From assembly GCF_026341825.1 (NCBI RefSeq), contig NZ_JAPENY010000001.1, positions 2,914,001 through 2,978,000 on the forward strand: 64,000 nucleotides of DNA, read 5' to 3'. The stretch's first letter is position 1. Each line of letters begins with the position of its first letter. Shown here piece after piece: positions 1-8,816 of this stretch. Source of the DNA: Streptomyces sp. NBC_00620. GTDB taxonomy: Bacteria; Actinomycetota; Actinomycetes; Streptomycetales; Streptomycetaceae. The notes beneath the pieces were generated by a model, which saw nothing but the letters and a program-made list of their open reading frames with translations, was not told the DNA's origin and searched no databases. The position numbers and the translations under genes were made by a program.

Positions 1-1
1 C

Positions 2-874
2 GCCATCATCGCCGCCGTCCTCCTCGCCGTACGCCAGGCCAACCGCCTCGCCTCCCCGCTCACCGACCTCGCGGAGACCGCGGAACGGCTCGGCTCCGGC
101 GACCCCCGCCCGCGCCACAAGCGGTACGGCGTCCCGGAGCTGGACCGCGTCGCGGACGTCCTGGACGCCAGCGCGGAGCGCATCGCACGGATGCTCACGG
201 CGGAGCGCCGGCTCGCCGCCGACGCCTCCCACCAGCTCCGTACGCCCCTCACGGCCCTCTCCATGCGCCTGGAGGAGATCACCCTCACCGACGACCCGGA
301 CACGGTGAAGGAGGAGGCGACGATCGCGCTGACGCAGGTCGAGCGGCTCACGGACGTCGTGGAGCGGCTGCTCACCAACGCCCGCGATCCGCGCACCGGC
401 TCAGCAGTCTCCTTCGACCTCGACGAGGTCATCAAGCAGCAGCTGGAGGAGTGGCGCCCGGCCTACCGCAGTGCGGGCCGCGCCATCGTCAGCTCGGGCA
501 AGCGGCATCTGCGGGCCGTGGGCACCCCGGGCGCGGTCGCCCAGGTCCTTGCCGCGCTCATCGAGAACTCCCTGATGCACGGCGGCGGCACCGTCGCCCT
601 GCGCACCCGCGTCACCGGCAACCAGGCCGTCGTCGAGGTCACCGACGAGGGCCCCGGCGTTCCCCCGGACCTCGGCGCCCGCATCTTCGAGCGCACGATC
701 AGCGGCCGCAACTCCACGGGGATCGGCCTCGCCGTCGCCCGTGACCTCGCGGAGGCCGACGGGGGCCGTCTGGAGATGCTCCAGGTGAAGCCGCCGGTGT
801 TCGGCCTGTTCCTGTCCCGTACGCCCTTGAAGAAGCCGCCGACGGGCGAGGAGCCGGAGCCGACGGTCAGGTAG
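2..874 (+). CDS. Sensor histidine kinase, 3' part (5' end off window)
   Basis: This is the C-terminal 290 residues of a two-component sensor kinase; the reading frame is open from base 2, so the N-terminus lies outside the window. It begins inside a transmembrane helix (AIIAAVLLAV), followed by a HAMP-like linker. The HisKA H-box DASHQLRTPL places the phosphorylated His near residue 77. The HATPase_c domain follows, with an N-box (ENSLMHGG), a G1 box (DEGPGVP) and a G2 box (GIGLAVA). It would autophosphorylate and pass phosphate to a response regulator, probably encoded just upstream. It is convergent with gtrA, with only 9 bp between the stop codons. The signal sensed cannot be inferred because the sensor domain is missing. 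Confidence 0.93.
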   Translation, partial: AIIAAVLLAVRQANRLASPLTDLAETAERLGSGDPRPRHKRYGVPELDRVADVLDASAERIARMLTAERRLAADASHQLRTPLTALSMRLEEITLTDDPDTVKEEATIALTQVERLTDVVERLLTNARDPRTGSAVSFDLDEVIKQQLEEWRPAYRSAGRAIVSSGKRHLRAVGTPGAVAQVLAALIENSLMHGGGTVALRTRVTGNQAVVEVTDEGPGVPPDLGARIFERTISGRNSTGIGLAVARDLAEADGGRLEMLQVKPPVFGLFLSRTPLKKPPTGEEPEPTVR

Positions 875-883
875 CGGTAGGGC

Positions 884-1435
884 TCAGCTCACGTGCTGTG
901 CGGGCCTGGGGCGCTGCTCGGGCCCGGGCTCGGCTTCGAGGAACGATTCCGCACTGGCCACCGCCTCCCGCGCGGGCAGCGTACGGAACACCCAGGTGCG
1001 GTACGACCAGAAGCGGAACAGGGTCGCGACGCCGATGCCCAGGAACTTGAAGACGTTGCTCTGCAGCGGGCTGTCCCAGCCGAAGCCGTACGTCGCCATG
1101 TAGAGCACGCCGTTCTCGATCACCAGTCCCACCGCGCTGAACAGCAGGAACAGCGTCAGTTCCTTGGTGCGGCCGCCCTTGTCCCGGTCACGGTACGTGA
1201 AGTAGCGGAACCCGACGTAGTTGAAGATGATGGCCACGACGGTGGCGATGACACTGGCCCGGACGACCTGCAGACCGGTCCCGTGGCGCACCAGGTTGAA
1301 CACGAGCAGGTTGACGAGCAGCCCCACCCCGCCGACCGCGCCGAACTTGACGACCTCTCGGAAGAGCCGGTCGAAACGACGGCGGACCGCGCCGCGAGGC
1401 TGCTCGGTATGGAGCCCCGAAGAACCACTGCCCAT
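884..1435 (-). CDS. GtrA family membrane protein
   Basis: A 183-residue protein with four hydrophobic segments (roughly residues 28-50, 58-78, 93-115 and 125-145), which is the size and topology of the GtrA/DPMS family. Members are thought to help translocate or supply lipid-linked sugars such as polyprenyl-phosphate-glucose for cell-surface glycans. FKFGAV-like and NYVGFRYFTYRD-like motifs, together with the C-terminal FRFWSYRTWVF, are typical. The C-terminal tail is rich in Glu, Pro and Arg. It is divergent from purK, so the two share an intergenic promoter region. The cell-wall glycopolymer genes downstream suggest an envelope role, but the substrate is unknown. Confidence 0.85.
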   Translation of the reverse strand: MGSGSSGLHTEQPRGAVRRRFDRLFREVVKFGAVGGVGLLVNLLVFNLVRHGTGLQVVRASVIATVVAIIFNYVGFRYFTYRDRDKGGRTKELTLFLLFSAVGLVIENGVLYMATYGFGWDSPLQSNVFKFLGIGVATLFRFWSYRTWVFRTLPAREAVASAESFLEAEPGPEQRPRPAQHVS

Positions 1436-1641
1436 GGTGTCGCCAGCCCCCGTAGGTTGCCGTCAGTCGGATATATCAACTCAGCCATGCTAACCAGCGG
1501 TCCTCGGCATCGCCTGTGTGTACAGACTCACAGGTAAGAAAAATGGCCGCCACCGTGGGCATCTCGATGCGGAATTACCGGCTTGTCGACGTGGAGACAC
1601 CGGCATACCGGTGCGGAAACCGGCCGCCGTGGCGTGGCCGA

Positions 1642-1647
1642 TACTCT
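1642..1647 (+). promoter_or_regulatory. Candidate -10 element for a leaderless purK transcript
   Basis: TACTCT ends 6 nt before the GTG of purK. A transcript starting at the usual distance would begin at or next to the start codon. The only purine-rich stretch (GGAG) lies one base from the GTG, too close for a ribosome binding site. No clear -35 box is visible. Confidence 0.35.
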
Positions 1648-1653
1648 TGGAGC

Positions 1654-2793
1654 GTGACGTTCCCGGTAGTCGGCATGGTCGGCGGGGGGCAGCTCGCTCG
1701 TATGACACACGAGGCGGGCATCCCGCTCGGCATCAAGTTCAAGCTCCTCAGTGACACCCCTCAGGATTCCGCGGCGCAGGTCGTCAGCGATGTCGTCATC
1801 GGCGACTATCGCGACCTCGACACGCTGCGTGAGTTCGCGCGGGGCTGCGACGTGATCACCTTCGATCACGAACACGTACCCACCGAGCACCTGCGTGCCC
1901 TGGAGGCGGACGGCATCCCCGTCCGCCCAGGGCCCGACGCACTCGTGCACGCCCAGGACAAGGGCGTGATGCGCGCGAAGCTCGACGAACTCGGCGTGCC
2001 GTGCCCGCGGCACCGGATCGTGAGCGACGTCGACGACGTCGCCGCCTTCGCGGCCGAGGGCGACGGTTTCCCGGTGATCCTGAAAACCGTCCGCGGCGGC
2101 TACGACGGCAAGGGGGTCTGGTTCGTCCGCTCCCTCGAAGAAGCGGCCGACCCCTTCCGCGCCGGAGTCCCCGTCCTCGCCGAGGAGAAGGTCGACTTCG
2201 TGCGCGAACTCGCGGCGAACGTCGTCCGCTCGCCGCACGGCCAGGCCGTCGCCTACCCCGTCGTCGAGTCCCAGCAGGTCGACGGCGTCTGCGACACGGT
2301 GATCGCCCCGGCCCCCGGTATCGCGGAGGAGCTGGCCCTCCAGGCCGGCGAGCTGGCCCTGCGCATCGCCAAGGAACTCGGAGTCGTCGGCCACCTCGCC
2401 GTGGAGCTCTTCGAGACGCGCGACGGCCGCATCCTCGTCAACGAACTGGCCATGCGCCCGCACAACTCGGGCCACTGGACCCAGGACGGCGCGATCACCT
2501 CCCAGTTCGCCAACCACGTACGGGCCGTCCTCGACCTCCCGCTCGGCGACCCGCGCCCCCGCGCCAAGTGGACGGTCATGGCCAACGTCCTGGGCGGCGA
2601 CTACCCCGACATGTACTCCGCGTACCTGCACTGCATGGCCCGCGACCCCCAGCTGAAGATCCACATGTACGGCAAGGACGTGAAGCCCGGCCGCAAGGTG
2701 GGCCACGTCAACACCTACGGCGACGACCTGGACGACGTACTGGAGCGCGCCCGGCACGCAGCCGGATATCTGAGAGGCACGATCACCGAATGA
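1654..2793 (+). CDS. purK: N5-carboxyaminoimidazole ribonucleotide synthase
   Basis: PurK uses ATP and bicarbonate to carboxylate 5-aminoimidazole ribonucleotide to N5-CAIR in purine synthesis. The 379-residue protein begins with the nucleotide-binding [11 protein letters not shown] loop. The ATP-grasp domain follows, with [11 protein letters not shown] and the C-terminal signature [13 protein letters not shown]. The frame is open further upstream to position 1516, but homology begins at [13 protein letters not shown], so the GTG at 1654 is chosen; this transcript may be leaderless. Its stop overlaps the purE start (ATGA), which implies translational coupling. Confidence 0.96.
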   Translation: MTFPVVGMVGGGQLARMTHEAGIPLGIKFKLLSDTPQDSAAQVVSDVVIGDYRDLDTLREFARGCDVITFDHEHVPTEHLRALEADGIPVRPGPDALVHAQDKGVMRAKLDELGVPCPRHRIVSDVDDVAAFAAEGDGFPVILKTVRGGYDGKGVWFVRSLEEAADPFRAGVPVLAEEKVDFVRELAANVVRSPHGQAVAYPVVESQQVDGVCDTVIAPAPGIAEELALQAGELALRIAKELGVVGHLAVELFETRDGRILVNELAMRPHNSGHWTQDGAITSQFANHVRAVLDLPLGDPRPRAKWTVMANVLGGDYPDMYSAYLHCMARDPQLKIHMYGKDVKPGRKVGHVNTYGDDLDDVLERARHAAGYLRGTITE

Positions 2794-3353
2794 CCGACCG
2801 CGTTGAACCCGCTGCACCAGGCAACCCCGTCGCACCTCTGGTGGGCATCGTCATGGGATCCGACTCCGACTGGCCCGTCATGGAGGCCGCCGCACAGGCC
2901 CTCGACGAGTTCGAGATCCCGTACGAGGTGGATGTCGTCTCCGCGCACCGCATGCCGCGCGAGATGATCGCGTACGGCGAGCAGGCCGCCGACCGCGGGC
3001 TCAAGGCGATCATCGCGGGCGCGGGCGGCGCAGCCCACCTGCCCGGCATGCTGGCGTCCGTGACGCCGCTGCCGGTGATCGGCGTCCCGGTCCCGCTGAA
3101 GTACCTCGACGGCATGGACAGCCTGCTCTCCATCGTGCAGATGCCGGCCGGTGTCCCGGTCGCGACCGTCTCCGTCGCAGGCGCGCGCAACGCGGGCCTC
3201 CTTGCCGCCCGGATGCTCGCCGCGCACGACGAGGAACTCCTCGCCCGGATGCGGGAGTTCCAGCAGGAGCTGAACGAGCAGGCCACCGAGAAGGGCAAGC
3301 GGCTGCGCACCAAGGTCGAGGGCGCGGGCAGCGGCTTCGGCTTCGGGAAGTGA
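2790..3353 (+). CDS. purE: N5-carboxyaminoimidazole ribonucleotide mutase
   Basis: PurE (class I) converts N5-CAIR from PurK into CAIR. The 187-residue protein carries the family landmarks GSDSDWP near the N-terminus, SAHRMP with the conserved His, and [12 protein letters not shown]. It is slightly longer than typical PurE because of a charged C-terminal tail (ending GSGFGFGK). The ATG overlaps the purK stop by 4 bp. Its own stop overlaps the GTG of the downstream dipeptidase by 4 bp, so purK, purE and the dipeptidase probably form one coupled transcript. Confidence 0.97.
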   Translation: MTDRVEPAAPGNPVAPLVGIVMGSDSDWPVMEAAAQALDEFEIPYEVDVVSAHRMPREMIAYGEQAADRGLKAIIAGAGGAAHLPGMLASVTPLPVIGVPVPLKYLDGMDSLLSIVQMPAGVPVATVSVAGARNAGLLAARMLAAHDEELLARMREFQQELNEQATEKGKRLRTKVEGAGSGFGFGK

Positions 3354-4543
3354 CGCCGATGACCTCCGCCTCGCTCGCGCAGGCCCGCGAACTGCTCGCC
3401 GAGTTCCCTGTCGTCGACGGTCACAACGACCTCCCCTGGGCGCTGCGCGAACAGGTCCGCTACGACCTCGACGCCCGCGACATCGCCACCGACCAGAGCG
3501 CGCACCTGCACACGGACCTGGCGCGGCTGCGCGAGGGCGGGGTCGGCGCCCAGTTCTGGTCGGTGTACGTCCGCTCGGACCTGCCGGGAGCGGTCACCGC
3601 GACGCTCGAACAGATCGACTGCGTACGGCAGTTGATCGACCGGCACCCGTCCGTCCTGCGCGCCGCGCTGACCGCCGCCGACATGGAGGCGGCGCGAGCG
3701 GAGGGCCGTATCGCCTCGCTGATGGGCGCGGAGGGCGGCCACTCGATCGACAACTCCCTCGCCACACTGCGGGGGTTGTACGCGCTCGGCGTCCGCTACA
3801 TGACCCTCACCCACAACGACAACATCGCCTGGGCGGACTCGGCGACGGACCACCCCGCCGTCGGCGGCCTGTCGTCCTTCGGCCGTGAGGTCGTACGGGA
3901 GATGAACCGCGAGGGCATGCTCGTGGACCTCTCCCACGTGGCCGCCACCACCATGCGCGACGCGCTCGACACGACCGCCGCGCCGGTGATCTTCTCCCAC
4001 TCCTCCTCCCGCGCGGTGTGCGACCACCCGCGCAACATCCCGGACGACGTCCTGGAGCGGCTGCCCGCCAACGGGGGAGTGGCGATGGTGACGTTCGTAC
4101 CGAAGTTCGTCCTCCAGGCGGCGGTCGACTGGACGGCCGCGGCCGACGAGAACATGCGCGCCAACGGCTTCCACCACCTCGACACGACCCCCGAGGGCAT
4201 GAAGGTCCACCGCGTCTTCGAGGAGTCCAACCCGCGCCCCGTCGCCACGGTGTCGACGGTGGCGGACCACCTGGACCACATGCGCGAGGTCGCCGGGATC
4301 GACCACCTCGGCATCGGCGGCGACTACGACGGCACGGCGTTCACCCCGGACGGCCTGCACGACGTGTCCGGCTACCCGAACCTCATCGCGGAGCTGCTGG
4401 ACCGCGGCTGGTCCAAGGCCGACCTGGCCAAGCTGACCTGGCAGAACGCGGTACGGGTGCTGGGCGCGGCCGAGGACGTCGCCCGCGACCTCCAGGCGCG
4501 GCGGGGACCGTCGAACGCGACGCTGCAGCAACTGGACTGCTGA
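3350..4543 (+). CDS. Membrane dipeptidase (peptidase M19), metal ligands intact
   Basis: A 397-residue member of the renal dipeptidase/M19 amidohydrolase family, which hydrolyses dipeptides with a binuclear zinc centre. The ligand positions can be read directly: H25 and D27 in [10 protein letters not shown]128 in MGAEGG, H196 in DLSHVA and H217 in FSHSSSR, with a late Asp in GGDYDGTAF. No signal peptide is evident, so it is probably cytosolic. The GTG start overlaps the purE stop; an ATG three codons later is possible. It is followed by a degenerate paralogue. From memory, the S. coelicolor counterpart next to purE has been characterised as an active dipeptidase. Confidence 0.94.
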   Translation: MTPMTSASLAQARELLAEFPVVDGHNDLPWALREQVRYDLDARDIATDQSAHLHTDLARLREGGVGAQFWSVYVRSDLPGAVTATLEQIDCVRQLIDRHPSVLRAALTAADMEAARAEGRIASLMGAEGGHSIDNSLATLRGLYALGVRYMTLTHNDNIAWADSATDHPAVGGLSSFGREVVREMNREGMLVDLSHVAATTMRDALDTTAAPVIFSHSSSRAVCDHPRNIPDDVLERLPANGGVAMVTFVPKFVLQAAVDWTAAADENMRANGFHHLDTTPEGMKVHRVFEESNPRPVATVSTVADHLDHMREVAGIDHLGIGGDYDGTAFTPDGLHDVSGYPNLIAELLDRGWSKADLAKLTWQNAVRVLGAAEDVARDLQARRGPSNATLQQLDC

Positions 4544-4666
4544 CACCTCCGGAGCGTGCCCGGTGGGTGGGGCGTACCCCCAAACGCCCCACCCACCAGG
4601 AAGCGCCCCGGCCTCCGTGGAACGGTGGTGGTACTGCGATCACCGTCCACCCAACGGAGCCCTGTC

Positions 4667-5809
4667 ATGGCAGACCTGCAGGACGAACTGCACACGACCG
4701 CTGAGGTGGGCAAGCTGGACCGGCCGGCTGCCTGGCCGGAGCCCGAGCCGCTGCCGCTCGACACCAGTGACCTCGAGACGGCACCCGAGCCCGAGCCCTC
4801 GGGCGACCCGCTGGAGCGGGCCCACGCCTTCCTCGCCGGCCACCCCGTCGCCGACGGCTACAGCGGTCTGCCCTGGGCGCTGCGCCACCTGCCCTGGTTC
4901 GACCTGGAGCTGGGGGAGAGCGCGGTGGACACGGATGTGCCGCGGATGCGGGAAGGGCATGTGGGCGCCCTGTTCTGGTCGCTGCACCTGCCCGAGGGGC
5001 TCGCCGGGGACCGTGCAGTCGGAGCCACCCTGGAGCAGCTCGACCTGGTGCATACGGTGGTCCAGGCCCACCCCGAGGGTCTGCGCATGACCCGCAACGC
5101 GGCGGACGTCACCGACGCCCAGCACTGCGGCCGCGTCGCCGTGGTACTCGGCCCCGCCGGAGCCGGCGCGCTCGGCGACTCGATGGGCATCCTGCGCTCC
5201 ATGCACGCGCTCGGCCTGCGCGTCCTCACCCTCTCCGGCGCTTCCTGGGCGAGCGAGGCGGGCCTGACCCGGTTCGGCGAGGAGGTGCTCCGCGAGATGA
5301 ACCGGCTCGGCGTGCTCGCCGACCTCTCCGGCACCTCGGACGCCACGATCGCCCGCGCGATGGCCGCGTCCAAGGCCCCGGTCCTGTTCACCCGCTCCGC
5401 GGCCCGCGCCCTGCGCCCCCACCCGGCCAACCTCCCCGACGGCGTCCTCGCCGAACTCGGCGCCGCCAAGGGCCTGTGCCTCGTCCCGCTCACCGCCGAG
5501 CAGACGGGCCCCTCCGTACGGGACGTCGCCGACCACCTCGACCACGTCCGCGCCCTCGCAGGCCCGGAGTCCGTCGGCCTCTCGGGGACCTACGACTCCG
5601 GAACCGCGCACCCCCAGGACCTCGCCGACGCCTCCTGCTACCCGCACCTGATCGCCGAACTCCTCACCCGCGGCTGGTCCGAGACCGACCTCGCCCTGCT
5701 CACCTGGGGCAACGTCCAACGCGTGCTGCGCAGCGCGGACTTCACCGCCCGCGCGGCCCGGCAGCGCCGCGAACCCTCGTCGGCGAAGATCGCGGAGCTG
5801 GACGGATAG
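4667..5809 (+). CDS. M19 dipeptidase paralogue lacking metal ligands (probable pseudoenzyme)
   Basis: A 380-residue protein that aligns along its length with the upstream dipeptidase: LPWALR, REGHVGALFWSLHLP, REMNRLGVLADLS and LTWGNVQRVL correspond to equivalent segments. The metal-site residues are replaced: HND becomes YSG, GAEGG becomes GPAGA, LSHVA becomes LSGTS, and FSHSSSR becomes FTRSAAR. It should therefore not bind the usual zinc pair. It also has a Pro/Glu-rich N-terminal extension of about 50 residues and is some 17 residues shorter overall. The reading frame is intact, which suggests selection for a non-hydrolytic role such as binding or partnering the active enzyme. The ATG at 4667 is chosen because homology starts downstream of it. 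Confidence 0.85.
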   Translation: MADLQDELHTTAEVGKLDRPAAWPEPEPLPLDTSDLETAPEPEPSGDPLERAHAFLAGHPVADGYSGLPWALRHLPWFDLELGESAVDTDVPRMREGHVGALFWSLHLPEGLAGDRAVGATLEQLDLVHTVVQAHPEGLRMTRNAADVTDAQHCGRVAVVLGPAGAGALGDSMGILRSMHALGLRVLTLSGASWASEAGLTRFGEEVLREMNRLGVLADLSGTSDATIARAMAASKAPVLFTRSAARALRPHPANLPDGVLAELGAAKGLCLVPLTAEQTGPSVRDVADHLDHVRALAGPESVGLSGTYDSGTAHPQDLADASCYPHLIAELLTRGWSETDLALLTWGNVQRVLRSADFTARAARQRREPSSAKIAELDG

Positions 5810-6196
5810 CTACGCCGGGTCGATCCGGCAGAGGCAGAACGGATGCCCCGCCGGATCGGCGTACACCCGGAAGTCCTCCTTGTCCTCCTGGTGCAACAGC
5901 CGGGCGCCGAGCGCGAGCACCGCCTCCTGGGCGGCTTCGAGGGCCTCCCAGGTGCTTCCGGCGTCGAAGTCGAGATGGAACTGCTGCGAGTTGAGGTCGG
6001 CGCGCGGCCACTCGGGCGGGACGAACCCCGGGGCCCGCTGGAACGCGAGCCGTGGCCCGTCCGGGATCTGCAGGACGACCCACTCGTCGTCCTCGCCCCA
6101 GGGGGTGCCGCCCAGCACCCCCGCGTAGAACGCGGCGAGCGCGCGGGGGTCGGGGCAGTCGAGTACGACGGACCGCATACGTACGACAGGCTCCAC
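5810..6196 (-). CDS. VOC/glyoxalase-fold family protein (copy 2)
   Basis: A 128-residue vicinal-oxygen-chelate fold protein with the N-terminal VVLDCPDPRALAAFYAGVLG motif, a central FHLDF strand and the C-terminal YADPAGHPFCLC. Such small proteins act as dioxygenase-like enzymes, glyoxalases or antibiotic-binding proteins; the substrate here is unknown. A GTG start at 6196 is chosen because AAGGAG sits 6 nt upstream; an ATG at 6220 overlapping the upstream gene and one at 6178 are also in frame. Its stop abuts the stop of the convergent M19 paralogue with no gap. It is a tandem duplicate of the next gene. Confidence 0.82.
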   Translation of the reverse strand: MEPVVRMRSVVLDCPDPRALAAFYAGVLGGTPWGEDDEWVVLQIPDGPRLAFQRAPGFVPPEWPRADLNSQQFHLDFDAGSTWEALEAAQEAVLALGARLLHQEDKEDFRVYADPAGHPFCLCRIDPA

Positions 6197-6213
6197 AGCA
6201 ATCTCCTTCGGGC

Positions 6214-6573
6214 TCAGCATGCGCAGAGGCAGAACGGGTGCCCCGCCGGATCGGCGTACACACGCCACCCGCGCGACCGGTCCTCCGCGTCGAGTGTCCG
6301 CGCCCCGAGCGCCAGCACGCCCTTCTCGGCCGCGTCCAGGTCGGCCACGGTCAGGTCCAGATGGAACTGCTGCGAGGCCTCGCCCGCGGGCCACTTCGGC
6401 GGTACGTGTCCGGGGGCGGCCTGGAACGCCAGCGACCGCCCGCCGGGCAGCTTCAGGTCGATCCAGTCCCCCTCGCCCTCGACCGTGCCGCCGAGCACCT
6501 CGGCGTAGAACCCGGCGAGAGCGCGGGGGTCGGGACAGTCCAGGACGACGACGCCGAATTCGGCGAGAGCCAT
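6214..6573 (-). CDS. VOC/glyoxalase-fold family protein (copy 1)
   Basis: A 119-residue vicinal-oxygen-chelate fold protein, closely similar to the downstream copy (VVVLDCPDPRALAGFYAEVLG at the N-terminus, FHLDLTV in the middle, YADPAGHPFCLC at the end). It starts at an ATG with GGGAGGAAG upstream. The two genes are about 18 bp apart or overlapping, depending on the start of copy 2, so they are probably co-transcribed. The substrate cannot be predicted. It is divergent from the CGNR regulator gene, whose intergenic region holds GTAAC-type repeats. Confidence 0.85.
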   Translation of the reverse strand: MALAEFGVVVLDCPDPRALAGFYAEVLGGTVEGEGDWIDLKLPGGRSLAFQAAPGHVPPKWPAGEASQQFHLDLTVADLDAAEKGVLALGARTLDAEDRSRGWRVYADPAGHPFCLCAC

Positions 6574-6617
6574 GACTTCCTCCCAGGAAGCGTCGAGTTA
6601 CCCGTAGATCTCATTAA

Positions 6618-6657
6618 GAGGTAACGGTTACTGCATGCTCCCGCATTGGAGGTAACG
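6618..6657. promoter_or_regulatory. GTAAC-type operator repeats between VOC and CGNR genes
   Basis: The motif GAGGTAACG occurs twice, at 6618-6626 and 6649-6657, 31 bp apart. The first copy is also the left half of a perfect inverted repeat GTAACGGTTAC (6621-6631). A further GTTAC lies just upstream near 6597. The layout between two divergent genes suggests a transcription factor site. GTTAC/GTAAC half-sites resemble those reported for MtrA in actinomycetes, but self-regulation by the CGNR protein is equally possible. Confidence 0.4.
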
Positions 6658-6665
6658 TCGCAAGC

Positions 6666-7166
6666 GTGAATGACAGATCGCCCGCACCCGGAGGCCTGGC
6701 CCTGGTCCAGTCCCTGGTGAACACGCTGGACATCGAGACGGGCGCCGACTCGCTGGACGGGGCGGAGGGCCGGGCGCGGTTCGGCGTCCCCCAGGGCGGG
6801 CTGGAACAGGCCCGCGAGCTGCGTGAATCCCTGCGCGCGGCCCTGCTCGCCCACGCGGGCCACCCGCCGCACGGCACGGTGACCCCGCTGGGCGAGCTGC
6901 TCGCGCGGGCGCACCTGGTGGTCACGGTCGACGCGGGCGACGGCTCGGCGGCCCTCGCCCCGGCGGACGAGGGCCCGCTGCTCTCGCGGGTGGCGGCGGC
7001 CGTCGCCCAGGCCCTCGTCGAGGGCACCTGGACCCGACTGAAGGCCTGCGAGGCCGTCGACTGCCACTGGGCCTACTACGACCGCTCCCCGGCCGGACGC
7101 GGCCGCTGGTGCTCGATGTCGGTCTGCGGGGCACGCGCGAAGATGCGCAGGTACCGGGCCAAGTAG
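6666..7166 (+). CDS. CGNR zinc finger domain protein (ABATE domain)
   Basis: A 166-residue protein with an N-terminal ABATE-type domain (LVQSLVNTLDIETG) and a C-terminal CGNR zinc finger, seen as CEAVDCHWAYYDRSPAGRGRW followed by CSMSVCG. The four cysteines would bind zinc, and the domain is thought to bind DNA. The family contains putative stress-responsive transcription regulators. Start is a GTG with GGAGG about 13 nt upstream. It is divergent from the VOC genes and convergent with UDP-glucose dehydrogenase; the likely target is the divergent VOC pair, by position only. Confidence 0.87.
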   Translation: MNDRSPAPGGLALVQSLVNTLDIETGADSLDGAEGRARFGVPQGGLEQARELRESLRAALLAHAGHPPHGTVTPLGELLARAHLVVTVDAGDGSAALAPADEGPLLSRVAAAVAQALVEGTWTRLKACEAVDCHWAYYDRSPAGRGRWCSMSVCGARAKMRRYRAK

Positions 7167-7211
7167 CCCGTCCGGCCACACCAGGCGGCAGGACGGTGGA
7201 GAATGTGCGAC

Positions 7212-7252
7212 GACGCCGATCCGGCCGACTGAGCCTCGGCCGGATCGGCGTC
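7212..7252. terminator. Bidirectional hairpin between convergent genes
   Basis: A perfect 17-bp stem (7212-7228 pairs with 7236-7252) with a 7-nt loop lies between the CGNR stop and the UDP-glucose dehydrogenase stop. No T-tract follows, as is common in high-GC actinobacteria. Confidence 0.75.
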
Positions 7253-7283
7253 ACCCGACAGCCTCAGTCGGTGGGCCGGAGTC

Positions 7284-8627
7284 TCAGGCCGTCGGCCGCC
7301 CCATCGCGCGGTACGTCCACCCGGCCCGCCGCCACACCTCCGGGTCGAGCGCGTTGCGCCCGTCGAGGATCAGCCGCGTCGTCACGGCCTCGCCAAGCAC
7401 CGCCGGGTCCAGCTCGCGGAACTCGCGCCACTCGGTCAGGTGCAGTACGACATCGGCGCCGCGCACGGCCTCTATGGCGGAGTCGGCGTACGCGAGCGTC
7501 GGGAAGAGCCGGCGCGCGTTGGCCATGCCCTTCGGGTCGTACACCGTGACCTGGCCGCCCTGGAGGTGGATCTGCCCGGCGACGTTCAGCGCGGGCGAGT
7601 CCCGGACGTCGTCCGAGTCGGGCTTGAAGGCGGCACCGAGCACGGCGACCCGCTTCCCCAGGAACGACCCGCCACCGAGCGCCTCCCGCGCCAGCTCCAC
7701 CATCTGCCCGCGCTGGCGCATGTTGATCGAGTCGATCTCGCGCAGGAAGGTCAGCGCCTGGTCGGCACCCAGCTCACCGGCACGGGCCATGAAGGCGCGG
7801 ATGTCCTTCGGCAGACAGCCGCCCCCGAACCCGATCCCGGCCCGCAGGAACTTCTTCCCGATCCGCTCGTCGTGCCCGATGGCCTCGGCCAGCTTGACGA
7901 CATCGCCGTCGGCGGCCTCGCACACCTCGGCCATGGCGTTGATGAAGGAGATCTTGGTCGCGAGGAAGGAGTTCGCGGAGGTCTTCACCAGCTCGGCCGT
8001 CGGGAAGTCGGTCACCACGAACGGCGATCCGGCGGTGACCGGCGTCGCGTACACCTCGCGCAGCAGCTTCTCCGCCCGCTCACTGCGTACGCCCACCACG
8101 ATGCGGTCGGGGTGCAGCGTGTCGTTCACGGCGAAGCCCTCGCGCAGGAACTCCGGGTTCCAGGCCAGCTCCGCGTCCTCACCGGCGGGCGCGAGCTCCA
8201 CGAGCCGGGCGGCCAGGCGGTCCGCGGAGCCGACGGGCACGGTGGACTTGCCGACCACGAGGGCGGGGCCGTGCAGGTGCGGGGCGAGCGACTCGAAGGC
8301 GGCATCGACGTACGACATGTCACACGCGTACTCGCCGTGCTTCTGCGGCGTGTTCACGCAGACGAAGTGGACGTCGCCGAACTCCCCGACCTCGGCCCAG
8401 TCCATGGTGAAGCGCAGCCGCCCGCTGGACCCCTCGATCCCCGCGACATGCTTGCGCAGCAGCTCCTCGAGACCCGGCTCGTACATCGGGACCTCGCCCC
8501 GCTTGAGCATCTCGATCTTCTCGGGGACCACATCGAGCCCGAGGACCTCGAAGCCGAGCTCGGCCATGGCCGCGGCGTGGGTGGCGCCGAGATACCCGGT
8601 GCCGATCACGGTGATCTTGAGGGCCAT
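7284..8627 (-). CDS. UDP-glucose 6-dehydrogenase
   Basis: A 447-residue enzyme that oxidises UDP-glucose to UDP-glucuronate using two NAD+. The N-terminal Rossmann loop is VIGTGYLG, the substrate region includes STVPVGS and NPEFLREG, and the catalytic cysteine is C271 in FGGGCLPKD. The C-terminal UDP-binding domain contains AFKPDSDDVRDSPAL. The frame is open upstream, but the ATG at 8627 has GGAG in front and matches the family N-terminus (MALKITVIG). It is transcribed alone and probably supplies UDP-glucuronate for cell-wall glycans made by the neighbouring glycosyltransferase and LCP genes. Confidence 0.95.
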   Translation of the reverse strand: MALKITVIGTGYLGATHAAAMAELGFEVLGLDVVPEKIEMLKRGEVPMYEPGLEELLRKHVAGIEGSSGRLRFTMDWAEVGEFGDVHFVCVNTPQKHGEYACDMSYVDAAFESLAPHLHGPALVVGKSTVPVGSADRLAARLVELAPAGEDAELAWNPEFLREGFAVNDTLHPDRIVVGVRSERAEKLLREVYATPVTAGSPFVVTDFPTAELVKTSANSFLATKISFINAMAEVCEAADGDVVKLAEAIGHDERIGKKFLRAGIGFGGGCLPKDIRAFMARAGELGADQALTFLREIDSINMRQRGQMVELAREALGGGSFLGKRVAVLGAAFKPDSDDVRDSPALNVAGQIHLQGGQVTVYDPKGMANARRLFPTLAYADSAIEAVRGADVVLHLTEWREFRELDPAVLGEAVTTRLILDGRNALDPEVWRRAGWTYRAMGRPTA

Positions 8628-8816
8628 GGGTGTACTCCTGAGGTGTACGGCGGGGTGCGCGCCCGAGCATAACCGGGGCATGCGACGGCCCCTCAACGGG
8701 CAACTTTCCCTCTGTCGCCAAGCTCACGTATCCCTGTGGTGAGCAGGCCCCTAAAATTTGGGTTACTTAACGGTAGTTAGCACCATCGTCACAGCATCCT
8801 TGGAGCGTGAGAGACC

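Noticed and set aside
1528..2835. Long minus-strand ORF (435 codons) opposite purK
   Set aside because: It is the antisense shadow of a well-supported gene; high GC removes stop codons, and the translation is rich in Arg/Val/Gly/Asp without motifs.
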